NCBI RefSeq assembly: GCF_000187995.2
Contig: NZ_AEUW02000001.1
Location: 558,001-622,000, forward strand
Length of the DNA stretch: 64,000 bases
Direction: 5' to 3'
DNA from: Streptococcus macacae NCTC 11558
GTDB taxonomy: Bacteria > Bacillota > Bacilli > Lactobacillales > Streptococcaceae
Part shown: positions 1-8,843 of the stretch, in pieces
How positions within the stretch are numbered: position 1 is the stretch's first letter
Layout of the letters: each line of letters begins with the position of its first letter
Made by a program: the position numbers and the translations under genes
The notes under the pieces: model-generated
Told to the model about the DNA's origin: nothing
The model's input: the letters and a program-made list of their open reading frames with translations, nothing else
The model's database searches: none

Positions 1-1085
1 CTTGGCTTTATTGGATATGCTGGACAGTTGCTTTAGGAACAGAGTTTTTAGGGGCAGGCATGCTGATGCAGCGCTGGTTTCCTCAAATCCCAACTTGGAT
101 TTTTGCTGCTGCTTTTGCTTTGATTATTTTTGGTATTAATGCTCTTAGCGTACGCTCTTTTGCTGAAGCAGAATCCTTTTTCTCTAGTATTAAGGTTATT
201 GCTATTATTGTTTTTATTGTATTAGGGTTAGGAGCTATGTTTGGCTTTGTTTCATTTGAGGGAAAGCATGAAGCCATTTTGTTTCGCCATTTAACAGCAC
301 ATGGTGCTCTGCCAAAGGGCCTTCCCGCTTTTGTTTCTGTTTTATTAACAGTAAATTATGCTTTCTCTGGAACGGAATTAATTGGTATCGCCGCTGGCGA
401 GACGGATAATCCTCAAAAAGCAGTCCCTCAGGCTATTAAAACGACTATTGGGCGCTTGGTTATCTTTTTTGTTTTAACCATAGTCGTACTGGCTTCTTTA
501 TTGCCAATGAAAGAGGCAGGAGTATCGAAAGCTCCTTTTGTTGATGTTTTTGATAGGATGGGGGTACCTTATGCTGCTGATATGATGAACTTCATTATTT
601 TAACAGCTATTTTATCAGCTGGTAATTCAGGGCTTTATGCTTCCAGCCGAATGCTTTGGTCTTTAGCTAATGAAGGAATGATCAGTAAAGCTATTGTTAA
701 AATTAACGATCATGGTGTTCCAATGAGGGCTTTGCTTTTATCTATGGCAGGAGCAGTTCTAGCTTTATTTTCTAGCATCTATGCAGCTGATACTGTTTAT
801 TTAGCCCTTGTTTCTATAGCCGGCTTTGCCGTTGTGGCAGTTTGGCTGTCTATTCCTATAGCACAAATAAATTTTAGAAAGAAATGGTTAAAAAAGCATA
901 CAGTTGAGGAATTGTCTTATAAAACGCCTTTTACACCGATTCTTCCTTATGTGACAATAATTCTATTACTTGTTTCTATTGTAGGTATTGCCTGGGATCC
1001 TGAACAACGTGTTGGTTTGTTTTTTGGTATTCCTTTTGCTGCTATATGCTATTTTTATTATTACTGGCGTCATAAAACTTATTAA
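1..1085 (+). CDS. mmuP: S-methylmethionine/amino acid permease, 5' end missing
   Basis: This is the C-terminal part of an APC-superfamily amino acid permease. The reading frame is open from the first bases of the window (it encodes WLYWICWTVALGTEF before the first ATG at 60), so the true start lies upstream. About nine hydrophobic segments are visible, with a typical permease stretch around FSGTELIGIAAGE. The next gene, mmuM, starts 10 bases after the stop and encodes a homocysteine methyltransferase, which points to S-methylmethionine as the substrate. The specificity is inferred from that neighbour; the sequence alone says only amino acid permease. Confidence 0.8.
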   Translation, partial: WLYWICWTVALGTEFLGAGMLMQRWFPQIPTWIFAAAFALIIFGINALSVRSFAEAESFFSSIKVIAIIVFIVLGLGAMFGFVSFEGKHEAILFRHLTAHGALPKGLPAFVSVLLTVNYAFSGTELIGIAAGETDNPQKAVPQAIKTTIGRLVIFFVLTIVVLASLLPMKEAGVSKAPFVDVFDRMGVPYAADMMNFIILTAILSAGNSGLYASSRMLWSLANEGMISKAIVKINDHGVPMRALLLSMAGAVLALFSSIYAADTVYLALVSIAGFAVVAVWLSIPIAQINFRKKWLKKHTVEELSYKTPFTPILPYVTIILLLVSIVGIAWDPEQRVGLFFGIPFAAICYFYYYWRHKTY

Positions 1086-1094
1086 GGAGAAAAT

Positions 1095-2066
1095 ATGGGA
1101 CGTTTTAAAGAACTGCTCAGCCAAGAAAATTATTTAATATTACACGGAGCCTTAGGGACTGAATTAGAATTTTTAGGTTATGATGTTTCTGGTAAGCTGT
1201 GGTCTGCAAAATATTTATTAAAAGATCCGCAACTAATTCAGGATATTCATGAAACCTATTTAAAAGCCGGTTCAGATATTATCACAAGCTCAAGTTATCA
1301 AGCTAGTGTCTTAGGCTTGTGTGATTACGGTTTAGACTATGAGGAAGCTTTGAACGTTATTGCCTTAACCGTTCAGCTGGCTAAAAAAGCACGTGAGAAT
1401 GTCTGGTCCACCTTAACTGAAAAAGAGAAGAAAGCACGGCCTTATCCTCTCATTAGTGGAGATGTCGGCCCTTATGCTGCCTATTTAGCAGATGGATCTG
1501 AGTATAGCGGAAATTATGGCTCTATCAGCAAAGAGACCTTGAAAGATTTTCATAGACCGCGCTTGGCTGTTTTAGTGGATGAAGAATGTGATCTTTTAGC
1601 TCTTGAAACAATTCCCAATTATCTTGAAGTCCAAGCATTGTCTGAATTGCTTCAGGAAGAATTTCCAGCAGTTGAAGCCTATATTAGTTTTACAGCACAA
1701 ACTAAAGACAGTATTTCAGACGGAACAGCTATTGAAAAGGTGGCACAATTGGTAGATCGCTCTCCGCAGATTTTAGCATTAGGTATCAATTGCAGCTCAC
1801 CGCTGATTTATAAGAGTCTATTGCAAAAAATAGCTGCTATTACAGAAAAACCTTTAGTAACTTATCCAAATTCTGGTGAAATTTACGATGGAAAACATCA
1901 GAATTGGACTAAAGCAGCAGCAAGCAGCGGCAGTCTATTAGAAAATACTTTAACTTGGTATAAATTAGGGGCTAAAATCCTTGGTGGATGCTGTCGTACA
2001 AGACCAGCTGATATTAAAAATCTCAATCAAGGGCTGCAAAGAGCTATAAAAAAGAGAGTGGGTTAA
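1095..2066 (+). CDS. mmuM: Homocysteine S-methyltransferase MmuM
   Basis: The protein (323 aa) belongs to the zinc-dependent, cobalamin-independent homocysteine methyltransferases, which move a methyl group from S-methylmethionine to homocysteine to give methionine. It starts with the family signature HGALGTELEFLGYD near the N-terminus. The three zinc-ligand cysteines are present: Cys233 in GINCSS and Cys299-Cys300 in GGCCRTRPADI. The ATG follows a good AGGAGA ribosome site. It forms an operon with the upstream permease, giving an uptake-and-use pair for plant-derived S-methylmethionine. Length is normal for the family and no defects were seen. Confidence 0.92.
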   Translation: MGRFKELLSQENYLILHGALGTELEFLGYDVSGKLWSAKYLLKDPQLIQDIHETYLKAGSDIITSSSYQASVLGLCDYGLDYEEALNVIALTVQLAKKARENVWSTLTEKEKKARPYPLISGDVGPYAAYLADGSEYSGNYGSISKETLKDFHRPRLAVLVDEECDLLALETIPNYLEVQALSELLQEEFPAVEAYISFTAQTKDSISDGTAIEKVAQLVDRSPQILALGINCSSPLIYKSLLQKIAAITEKPLVTYPNSGEIYDGKHQNWTKAAASSGSLLENTLTWYKLGAKILGGCCRTRPADIKNLNQGLQRAIKKRVG

Positions 2067-2120
2067 ATGGCAAGAATCTCCTTATAAGCGCTTCTTGCCA
2101 AAATGCTCACTTCTCTTTTT
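2050..2120. terminator. Bidirectional terminator between mmuM and pdxR
   Basis: A nested hairpin sits between the convergent genes. The inner stem is GGCAAGAA (2069-2076) with TTCTTGCC (2092-2099). The outer stem is AAAAGAGAGTG with CACTTCTCTTTT, with one bulge. Its A and T runs on both sides suit termination in both directions. Confidence 0.75.
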
Positions 2121-2139
2121 CGGATTACTGTATTTTCAT

Positions 2140-3423
2140 CTATTGCACAGATTGGCTGAAAGAGGTATGGAGAACTCTAATAACTTCTTTCCAATCCGTC
2201 TCTTTTTGCAGCTGAATGTACTGATAAGGACAGTTTTTAATATAATTTTTTTCTAACCAATCGACCGTTTTTAATTTTTTCTTTAGAAATGATTTTCTTA
2301 ATTTTGCCGGCAGCTCAAGTGTTAAAATATTTTGAGAAAGATGATAAGGAATGCAAATACGGCTTAAATGAACCTCTTTTTTGAATTCTAGACTTTTTTG
2401 CTGGCGGATTTGTCTTAAATATTTTTTATTTTTAGCAAACATGCCGTTATCAATATAAAGTGATAGTGCTTTTTGCATGATAAGATTGGTATCATAGTCA
2501 ATTAAACTTTTATCAGCTAGAAATCTTTTCCGTAATTTTTTAGGCAGCACTAACCCCCCTAGACGTAAGGCTGGAAAAAGTGACATTGAGAAAGACTTTA
2601 GATAAATGATCCGATCATGAGTATCAAGGTAGTGAAGAGGGACGTTAGCGGCTTTGTCAAAATCAGCCATGTAGTCATCTTCAATGATGTAAACATCGTA
2701 TTTATGAGCTAAATTAATCAAGTTTTCTTTTTCTTTCAAAGTATAAGATAGGCCTAAAGGATTAGAAAAACGGGGAATAGTATAGAAAAACTTAATATCT
2801 CCTTCTTTAAATAGTTTTTCCAAACGTTTAAAGTCAAGTCCTTCAAAATCACGTTTAATCGTCAAATAAGGAAGATTTTGTGATTTAACAAGTTCATTCA
2901 TCCGATGATAGGTAGGCTGTTCTAAGAGAATAGTCTTTTTTTGATTGGGAAAGTTCATTTGAGATAGGATATAAAGAGCCTGCTGTGTTCCAGAAGTGAT
3001 AACAATATTTTCTTGCTTACAATAAACCGATTCATCTAAAAAAAGATTTTGCAAAGACTGTGTTAACTCCTCAAGCCCTTCTTGACGATGGTAGTAATTG
3101 AAAAGATAGTTTTCGCGTCCGATTAAAGTTTCATTGACGCAAGTTCGAAAATTTTCATAAGCTAAATAATGATAATCCGATGGTGTAATAGCAGGAATCA
3201 TATCATCTTGATGGTTATCCTCAAGAACGTAGTAACCGCTTTTAAGAATAGGATAGATATATTTTTGGTATTTTAATTCGATCAAAGCTTTTTGAGCAGT
3301 ATCTTTGCTGCAGTGAAAAGTTTGACTTAATTGACGAACAGAAGGCAGTTTATCTCCTCTTTTTAAGCGGCCTGTGTCAATTTGCTGGATAATAGTATTA
3401 ACTATTTCTTGATATTTACTCAT
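2140..3423 (-). CDS. pdxR: MocR-family (GntR-HTH plus aminotransferase) regulator of B6 salvage, PdxR
   Basis: The protein (427 aa) fuses an N-terminal GntR winged helix (about residues 1-70, with KLPSVRQLSQTFHCSKDTA) to a fold-type I aminotransferase-like domain. The expected PLP-binding lysine lies in IIYLKSFSMSLFPALRLGG. MocR regulators of this type sense PLP. It is divergent from a pyridoxal kinase gene and an ECF transporter S component gene, the standard PdxR arrangement. A PdxR of S. mutans has been reported to act in vitamin B6 metabolism, and position and architecture make this gene its likely equivalent. The start ATG follows GGGGACAAAAA. Confidence 0.88.
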   Translation of the reverse strand: MSKYQEIVNTIIQQIDTGRLKRGDKLPSVRQLSQTFHCSKDTAQKALIELKYQKYIYPILKSGYYVLEDNHQDDMIPAITPSDYHYLAYENFRTCVNETLIGRENYLFNYYHRQEGLEELTQSLQNLFLDESVYCKQENIVITSGTQQALYILSQMNFPNQKKTILLEQPTYHRMNELVKSQNLPYLTIKRDFEGLDFKRLEKLFKEGDIKFFYTIPRFSNPLGLSYTLKEKENLINLAHKYDVYIIEDDYMADFDKAANVPLHYLDTHDRIIYLKSFSMSLFPALRLGGLVLPKKLRKRFLADKSLIDYDTNLIMQKALSLYIDNGMFAKNKKYLRQIRQQKSLEFKKEVHLSRICIPYHLSQNILTLELPAKLRKSFLKKKLKTVDWLEKNYIKNCPYQYIQLQKETDWKEVIRVLHTSFSQSVQ

Positions 3424-3455
3424 TTTTTGTCCCCATACAGTTTAAATTTTAATCT

Positions 3456-3485
3456 ATTGTACACTATTTGAAAATAACATACAAT
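3456..3485. promoter_or_regulatory. Mirror-image overlapping promoters for pdxR and pdxK
   Basis: The perfect inverted repeat ATTGTA (3456-3461) and TACAAT (3480-3485) gives two face-to-face promoters. On the + strand: -35 TTGTAC 3457-3462, 17-base spacer, -10 TACAAT 3480-3485. On the - strand: -35 TTGTAT 3484-3479, 17-base spacer, -10 TACAAT 3461-3456. Each -35 overlaps the other's -10, so the two transcripts should exclude each other. The same repeat may also be the PdxR operator. Confidence 0.65.
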
Positions 3486-3527
3486 AAAATATATTGATTA
3501 AAGAAAAAACCATTTTAAGGAGCAGTT

Positions 3528-4385
3528 ATGTCCTCACGATTGCTTATTGCTAATGATTTACCTGGTTTAGGTAAGGTAGCTTTAGGAAGTGCTTTGCCAG
3601 TAATGGCTGCTTGCCAAGTAGAAACTGCAGTTTTGCCAACAGTTTTATTATCTTCACATACCGGAGGGTTCTCTCATGTTCATATAGCTGATTTGACAGC
3701 AGACATGCAGGCTTTTCTTCATCATTGGGAAAAATTACCGATTTCTTTTGATGGTTTAGTAACAGGATATCTCAAAAATATAAAACAGATAGACTTGTTA
3801 CTGGATTTTGCTGATAAAAAGCAGTTACCTCTGTTTGTTGATCCAGTAATGGCGGATAAAGGCCGATTTTATAAAGGTTTTGACCAAGAATATGCCAATA
3901 GGATGAAACAGCTCTGTCAAAAAGCTGATGTGATTATACCTAACCTAACAGAAGCAGCTTTTTTAACAAATATGGCTTTTTTAATTGATGGCTATAAAAG
4001 GGTTCAAATTGAAGAACTATTAAGAAAATTAGGAGATCTTGGACCCAAATATGTTATTTTAACAGGTGTTTCTTTAGAACAAGGTAAGATAGGTTTAGCC
4101 ATTTATGAAAAGGCCGTAGATAAAATAATCTATCTAATGTCTAACTATTATGATAAGCACTTTTGGGGAACAGGAGATATTTTAACAGCTATTTTAGCAT
4201 CATTATATTTTCAAGGTATTGATTTAAAAATAGCTGGAAAAACAGCCTTAACTTTTTTAAATCAAGTCCTATTAAGTACCATAAAGTTAGATAGAGACTT
4301 AAGATTTGGTTTATATTTCGAACCACATCTTTTAGAACTGGCTCAAAACTGTGTGACTTTAAAGGAGGAAAAAGATGGAAAATAA
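3528..4385 (+). CDS. pdxK: Pyridoxal/pyridoxine kinase
   Basis: This is a ribokinase-fold kinase of the PdxK/PdxY type (285 aa) that phosphorylates B6 vitamers for conversion to PLP. Visible motifs are FVDPVMADKGRFY, IIPNLTEAAFL and the catalytic anion-hole motif GTGD (about residue 217). A strong AAGGAGC site precedes the ATG. It is divergent from pdxR. Its last 11 bases overlap the start of the downstream S-component gene, so the two genes are translationally coupled. The assignment as a B6 kinase rather than a hydroxymethylpyrimidine kinase rests on the neighbours. Confidence 0.87.
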   Translation: MSSRLLIANDLPGLGKVALGSALPVMAACQVETAVLPTVLLSSHTGGFSHVHIADLTADMQAFLHHWEKLPISFDGLVTGYLKNIKQIDLLLDFADKKQLPLFVDPVMADKGRFYKGFDQEYANRMKQLCQKADVIIPNLTEAAFLTNMAFLIDGYKRVQIEELLRKLGDLGPKYVILTGVSLEQGKIGLAIYEKAVDKIIYLMSNYYDKHFWGTGDILTAILASLYFQGIDLKIAGKTALTFLNQVLLSTIKLDRDLRFGLYFEPHLLELAQNCVTLKEEKDGK

Positions 4386-4905
4386 TCAACTACGTCAGTA
4401 TGTCAATATTAGTTTGTTTGCAGCTCTTATATTTGTCAGTGTCCAATTTTTGCGTATTCAAGTGGGGCCGCAGTTTATTCATTTAGGCAATGCTTTGGTT
4501 GTTGTAGCAGTACTTATTTTTGGAGCGAAATTTGGATCTTTAGCTGCGGCGATTGGTTTGGGTCTTTTTGATATTTTGAACAATTATGCAGCTGAAGCCT
4601 GGATAACTGTTATAGAATCACTTATTGTCTGCTTTGTTTTACATCTGGTTTATGAAAAAGGTATGAAATCAAATGACAGACCTCTGAATATTATTTTGGT
4701 CGGTTTTATCGCTGCAGTGACAAAGATTATCCTTAATCTTTTTAAATATACACTGATTAATAGCTTAGTAGGCAGTTTAACTTTATTTCCAGCTCTTTGG
4801 GCTGCAGCAGTTAAAATATTAGGTACTTTTGGGACATCAGCTGTAACAGTTATAGCAGTACCTTTGCTTTACCCTGTTTTTAAAAGGATTGTTAAAGGAC
4901 AGTAA
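4375..4905 (+). CDS. ECF transporter S component, probable vitamin B6 uptake (PdxU type)
   Basis: The protein is a 176-aa integral membrane protein with five to six hydrophobic helices (QYVNISLFAALIFVSVQF at the N-terminus, then VVVAVLIFGAKFGSLAAAIG). That length and pattern fit the substrate-binding S subunits of energy-coupling factor transporters, which borrow a shared EcfAAT module encoded elsewhere. It overlaps the kinase gene by 11 bases and lies opposite pdxR, which suggests pyridoxine or pyridoxal as ligand. The substrate is inferred from context only. The start has a near-consensus AAAGGAGG site. Confidence 0.75.
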   Translation: MENNQLRQYVNISLFAALIFVSVQFLRIQVGPQFIHLGNALVVVAVLIFGAKFGSLAAAIGLGLFDILNNYAAEAWITVIESLIVCFVLHLVYEKGMKSNDRPLNIILVGFIAAVTKIILNLFKYTLINSLVGSLTLFPALWAAAVKILGTFGTSAVTVIAVPLLYPVFKRIVKGQ

Positions 4906-4947
4906 TAGGAGAGATAAGAGATGTGATTTCTTGTTTAGAATAAAAGC

Positions 4948-4985
4948 AAAAGGAGCTTGGGATTATTTTATCCCAAGCTCCTTTT
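4948..4985 (+). terminator. Terminator hairpin, copy 1 of a duplicated element
   Basis: A perfect 15-bp stem, AAAAGGAGCTTGGGA (4948-4962) with TCCCAAGCTCCTTTT (4971-4985), follows the S-component gene. The same stem, loop and following TAGCAGT bases recur after rplL at 8652. Confidence 0.8.
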
Positions 4986-5074
4986 GTATAGCAGTAATGA
5001 AGTAAGACTGACTGTTTAGGCTCGAACTTTTAACAGTCCACTGGATCGTTAAAAATATCCCTTGTAGTGCAACA

Positions 5075-5109
5075 ATAAGCTCAACTGTTTAGGAAACAGT
5101 TGAGCTTAT
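5075..5109. repeat. Perfect 16-bp inverted repeat downstream of clpL
   Basis: ATAAGCTCAACTGTTT (5075-5090), a 3-base loop, and its exact complement (5094-5109). There is no strong T run on either strand, so it is either a weak clpL terminator, an mRNA 3'-end stabiliser or a small dispersed repeat. Confidence 0.6.
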
Positions 5110-5192
5110 CAAATCCCGTAAGTGATCAATTCCTAATTACTGTGCGGAAGTGGAACTGCAAAAAAGATTACTGTTCCCACTCTCTTAATGAT

Positions 5193-7295
5193 TTATTCTG
5201 CTTCGTTTTCTGTGATAATAAGTTCCTTGTCTTTCATATCGGCTTTAAGGTGTTTTACATCTGTATGATCAAGATAAAAGTCAGTAACTTTATCGCGAAT
5301 TTCTTGTTCGATAACACGGCGAAGCGGGCGTACTCCCATAGCTTCATCATAACCTTCTTCAATAAGGTGAGCTTTAGCACTGTCACTAACAGTAAGATCA
5401 ATTCCCTTTTTAGCAAGTGTCTGATTAACTTCAGAAAGCATGAGATTAACGATTTCATTCAAATCTTCTTTTGTTAAATGTGAGAATTCGATAACAGCGT
5501 TAAAGCGGTTGAGAAACTCTGGTCGGAAGAAAGGAGCGATACGATCCATAATTTTCATATCTTTATCTTCATTTCCAGTCAGACTTTCGTTGCCAAAACC
5601 AGCATTTGAAGTAGCGATAATAACAGTGTTTTTAAAGTTTATCGTGTTGCCTTGGCCATCAGTCAATCGGCCGTCATCAAGCACCTGTAAAAGCAGTGTA
5701 ATAACTTGTGGATCAGCCTTTTCGATTTCATCAAGGAGAATAATAGAATAAGGATTGCGGCGCACACGTTCCGTTAAAGTATTACTATTGTCATCATACC
5801 CTACATATCCAGCTGTTGTACCAATGAGCTTAGAAACAGCTGTACGATCGCTATATTCAGACATATCCAGCCGAATGATAGCATCTTTAGAGCCAAACAT
5901 ATCAAGAGCTAACTGTTTAGCAAGTTCAGTTTTACCAACTCCAGTTGGACCAACAAATAAGAAACTTCCGATTGGACGATTGCCTTCGTCAAAGCCTGCA
6001 CGATTGCGGCGAATAGCCCGTGATACAGCTTCAACAGCTTCGTCTTGTCCAATAACTTTGCCTTTAAGGCGAGAGTTCATTTCTTTCAAACGTTCAATAT
6101 CGCTTGTCCCCATTTTAGAAACAGGTATTCCAGTTAAACGTTCAACGGCCTCAGCGACATCATTGATGCTTGCTGTAACTTTTTGACCCTCAGTGTGGTT
6201 ATCAATTTGAGCTTGAAGTTTATCAATTTTGGTTTTTTCTTCCAGAGCTGCTTCATAATCTTCTTTTTCAGCAGCAGCTTGCTGTCTGTCTTTAGCCTTT
6301 TGGATATCAGCCTCAAGTGATTTGACATCTGTTGCTGGATGCTGAGCAGCTAAGTGAGCAGCAGTCATATCCACTAAATCAATAGCTTTATCTGGCAGAC
6401 TGCGTTGAGGAATGTATTGGACAGATAAATCTACCGCAGCTTTTAGAACTTCTTTAGGTAAAACAACATTATGGTGCTGTTCATATAGGGCTGCAATACC
6501 TTCCAAAATTTGGTAAGTATCTTCTGCAGAAGGAGCATTGACCTTAACTTCATTGAAACGGCGGGCCAGTGCAGCATTCTTCAAAATGGTATTGCGGTAT
6601 TCATCTTGCGTAGTTGCACCAATAACAGTTAATTCTCCTCTAGAAAGTGCTGGTTTTAAGATATCTGCAAGGCCTTTAGAACCATTATCACCGCCCATAC
6701 CTCCAGCTCCTAAGATCTGATGGATTTCATCAAAGAAGAGAATGATGTTTCCTGCTGATTTGACTTCATTGACTAAATTTTGAATATTTTCTTCAAAAGA
6801 GCCACGGTATTGTGTACCTGCTTCAAGGCCAGAAATATCAATAGAAATAATCTCTTTATTTTTAATAGCAGCAGGGACATCGCCATTAACGATAGCCTGT
6901 GCTAGGCCTTCAACGACAGCAGTTTTACCAACCCCTGCATCTCCTACAAGAACAGGGTTATTTTTTGTTCGCCGTGCTAAAATTTCAGCAGTTTCTTGAA
7001 TTTCTTTATTTCGGCCAATAACAGGATCAAGATTATTTTGGCGAGCTTCTTCAGTTAAGTTGCGTCCGAGTTTGGCTAGAATACCATCTGCTTTAAGAGA
7101 AGAAGCTGGTTGATTTTTCTGAGCTTCTTCGCTTGCTGGCAGTTGCCCAGTTTGACGATAGTAAGCGAATTCTTCCGGAGTAACTTCACGCCCGTTAATA
7201 AGATAGCGTCTGTTTTCTGAATTATATCCTCCCATATTTCCCATTAATTGGTTAAAAATATCATCCATATTGTTAAAATTGTCAAAATTTGCCAT
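5193..7295 (-). CDS. clpL: ClpL, Hsp100 family ATP-dependent chaperone
   Basis: The protein (700 aa) is a two-AAA+-domain Hsp100 unfoldase of the ClpL type. Its N-terminal segment (residues 1-60) is short and Asn/Gly-rich, unlike the folded N-domain of ClpB or ClpC. Walker A motifs are GDAGVGKT at residues 118-125 and GPTGVGKT near residue 448. A middle coiled-coil region with [19 protein letters not shown] lies between the two domains. ClpL works as a heat-induced disaggregase rather than a ClpP partner. A consensus promoter lies at 7416-7444. I found only a partial CtsR-like half site (GGTCAAA at 7371-7377), so CtsR control is not established from sequence. Confidence 0.93.
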   Translation of the reverse strand: MANFDNFNNMDDIFNQLMGNMGGYNSENRRYLINGREVTPEEFAYYRQTGQLPASEEAQKNQPASSLKADGILAKLGRNLTEEARQNNLDPVIGRNKEIQETAEILARRTKNNPVLVGDAGVGKTAVVEGLAQAIVNGDVPAAIKNKEIISIDISGLEAGTQYRGSFEENIQNLVNEVKSAGNIILFFDEIHQILGAGGMGGDNGSKGLADILKPALSRGELTVIGATTQDEYRNTILKNAALARRFNEVKVNAPSAEDTYQILEGIAALYEQHHNVVLPKEVLKAAVDLSVQYIPQRSLPDKAIDLVDMTAAHLAAQHPATDVKSLEADIQKAKDRQQAAAEKEDYEAALEEKTKIDKLQAQIDNHTEGQKVTASINDVAEAVERLTGIPVSKMGTSDIERLKEMNSRLKGKVIGQDEAVEAVSRAIRRNRAGFDEGNRPIGSFLFVGPTGVGKTELAKQLALDMFGSKDAIIRLDMSEYSDRTAVSKLIGTTAGYVGYDDNSNTLTERVRRNPYSIILLDEIEKADPQVITLLLQVLDDGRLTDGQGNTINFKNTVIIATSNAGFGNESLTGNEDKDMKIMDRIAPFFRPEFLNRFNAVIEFSHLTKEDLNEIVNLMLSEVNQTLAKKGIDLTVSDSAKAHLIEEGYDEAMGVRPLRRVIEQEIRDKVTDFYLDHTDVKHLKADMKDKELIITENEAE

Positions 7296-7415
7296 AGAAT
7301 TTTACCTCTTTTTTATTAAAATATAAATAGTTATGCAAAGTTTATTATATAACATAGCAATTAAGAAATAGGTCAAAATTATTGATACAATAAGCTTTAT
7401 CAACTATTTGCCTAT

Positions 7416-7444
7416 AGTATAACATAAATTCTATTATATATCAA
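7416..7444 (-). promoter_or_regulatory. clpL promoter
   Basis: On the - strand: -35 TTGATA (7444-7439), a 17-base spacer, and -10 TATACT (7421-7416) with an extended TGT before it. The transcript leader is about 115 bases. Confidence 0.75.
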
Positions 7445-7491
7445 TAGAAAAGTGTTCTATAATATAAAAAATATTTTAAACTTTTCTTACC

Positions 7492-7519
7492 TTGACAAGT
7501 CTGATAGATATGATATAAT
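7492..7519 (+). promoter_or_regulatory. rplJL promoter
   Basis: Consensus -35 TTGACA (7492-7497), 16-base spacer, consensus -10 TATAAT (7514-7519). It drives the L10 leader and rplJ-rplL. Confidence 0.85.
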
Positions 7520-7526
7520 AAGCAAG

Positions 7527-7660
7527 GTTTTGAAAAACTGACCTAAGACAGCAGGGGAGCAAGCTCATAATATTCCTGCCGAGGCACAAAACGTAATGTA
7601 AAAAAAACGTATTGTACTTTCGTGTCTAGGTCTGGATGCGATTTTTTTATTGCATCCAGC
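7527..7660 (+). ncRNA. Ribosomal protein L10 leader RNA
   Basis: This is a structured 5' leader of rplJ, bound in other bacteria by the L10-(L12)4 complex for feedback control. It lies between the promoter and rplJ and has paired segments such as GACCTAAGACA with TGTCTAGGTC. It ends in a strong hairpin, CTGGATGC (7632-7639) with GCATCCAG (7652-7659), that may act as attenuator. Class assignment is from position and structure; a covariance search was not possible here. Confidence 0.75.
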
Positions 7661-7688
7661 CAAAAATAAAAACGGAGGTTAAACACTG

Positions 7689-8192
7689 ATGAGTGAAGCA
7701 AGTATTGCTAAAAAAGCAGAATTAGTTGATGCTGTTGCTGAAAAAATGAAAGCAGCTGCAAGTATTGTCATTGTTGACTCACGCGGCCTTACAGTAGAAC
7801 AAGATACCGTTCTTCGCCGTTCACTGCGCGATAGTGATGTTGAATTTAAAGTCATTAAAAATTCAATCTTACGCCGTGCTGCTGAAAAAGCTGGTCTTGA
7901 AGGACTTGAAGATGTTTTTACAGGACCGTCTGCTGTAGCCTTTTCAAATGAAGATGTTGTAGCGCCAGCTAAAATCATCAACGATTTTGCTAAAGATGCT
8001 GAAGCTCTTGAAATTAAGGGTGGTGCTATTGAGGGTTCTGTCTCTTCAAAAGAAGAAATCATGGCTCTTGCAACCCTGCCAAGCAGAGAAGGACTTCTTT
8101 CTATGCTCTTGTCTGTACTTCAAGCGCCAGTCCGCAACGTTGCCTATGCTGTCAAAGCCGTGGCAGAAAGCAAAGACGAAGACGCTGCTTAA
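7689..8192 (+). CDS. rplJ: 50S ribosomal protein L10
   Basis: The protein (167 aa) is L10, the base of the ribosomal stalk that binds 23S rRNA and carries L7/L12 dimers. It shows the family N-terminus [18 protein letters not shown], the SRGLTVEQ segment and a GPSAVAF turn. A consensus CGGAGG site lies before the ATG. The acidic, flexible C-terminal helix ([14 protein letters not shown]) anchors L12. rplL follows 65 bases downstream, and the L10 leader precedes it, so both stalk proteins are co-regulated. Confidence 0.97.
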   Translation: MSEASIAKKAELVDAVAEKMKAAASIVIVDSRGLTVEQDTVLRRSLRDSDVEFKVIKNSILRRAAEKAGLEGLEDVFTGPSAVAFSNEDVVAPAKIINDFAKDAEALEIKGGAIEGSVSSKEEIMALATLPSREGLLSMLLSVLQAPVRNVAYAVKAVAESKDEDAA

Positions 8193-8257
8193 GTCTTCAA
8201 ACCGTAGCATAGCGCTACAAATAATTTAATTAAAAACATATTTGGAGGAAATTAACA

Positions 8258-8626
8258 ATGGCATTGAACATTGAAAACATTATTGCTGAAATTAAAGAAG
8301 CTTCCATTCTTGAACTGAATGATCTTGTGAAAGCTATCGAAGAAGAATTTGGTGTAACTGCAGCAGCTCCTGTAGCAGCTGCTGGTGCAGCTGGCGGAGA
8401 AGAAGCTGCTGCTAAAGATTCATTTGATATTGAATTAACTGCTGGCGGTGACAAGAAAGTAGCTGTTATCAAAGTTGTTCGTGAAATCACAGGTGAAGGA
8501 CTTAAAGAAGCTAAAGGTCTTGTTGATAATGCACCATCTGTCCTTAAAGAAGGTGTGGCTGCAGAAGAAGCAGAAGAACTTAAAGCTAAACTTGAAGAAG
8601 CTGGAGCAACTGTTACTCTTAAATAA
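8258..8626 (+). CDS. rplL: 50S ribosomal protein L7/L12
   Basis: This acidic stalk protein (122 aa) recruits translation factors to the ribosome. An N-terminal dimerisation part is followed by an Ala/Gly hinge ([19 protein letters not shown]) and the conserved C-terminal domain with [19 protein letters not shown]. It has a TTTGGAGG site and lies in the rplJ transcript, which ends at the hairpin beginning at 8652. Length and composition are typical. Confidence 0.98.
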   Translation: MALNIENIIAEIKEASILELNDLVKAIEEEFGVTAAAPVAAAGAAGGEEAAAKDSFDIELTAGGDKKVAVIKVVREITGEGLKEAKGLVDNAPSVLKEGVAAEEAEELKAKLEEAGATVTLK

Positions 8627-8651
8627 GAGGAACATCAGAATGACTTAAGTA

Positions 8652-8693
8652 AAAAAGGAGCTTGGGACTATTTTTTATCCCAAGCTCCTTTTT
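8652..8693 (+). terminator. rplL terminator, copy 2 of a duplicated element
   Basis: A perfect 16-bp stem, AAAAAGGAGCTTGGGA (8652-8667) with TCCCAAGCTCCTTTTT (8678-8693), followed by TGT and TAGCAGT as in the copy at 4948. Confidence 0.85.
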
Positions 8694-8843
8694 GTCTAGC
8701 AGTTATATCATAAGGCAGTAATTGAAAGTAAGATTGACTAGTTATATCTCATTGCAATTGAAATCTCCTTTTTGGTATTCAGTTTAATTTATTCATTATG
8801 TAATAGGGATCTAAAAGAGAGAACAAACTTTGCAATGTGACTT

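Larger units (their letters stand above)
7296..7688. other. 393-base divergent regulatory region between clpL and rplJ
   Basis: This gap holds the clpL promoter (7416-7444, - strand), the rplJ promoter (7492-7519, + strand) and the L10 leader RNA (about 7527-7660). No protein-coding gene is visible in it. Confidence 0.85.

Noticed and set aside
7371-7387. CtsR operator for clpL
   Set aside because: Only one half (GGTCAAA) is good; the second half matches about three of seven bases. It is not enough to claim a site.
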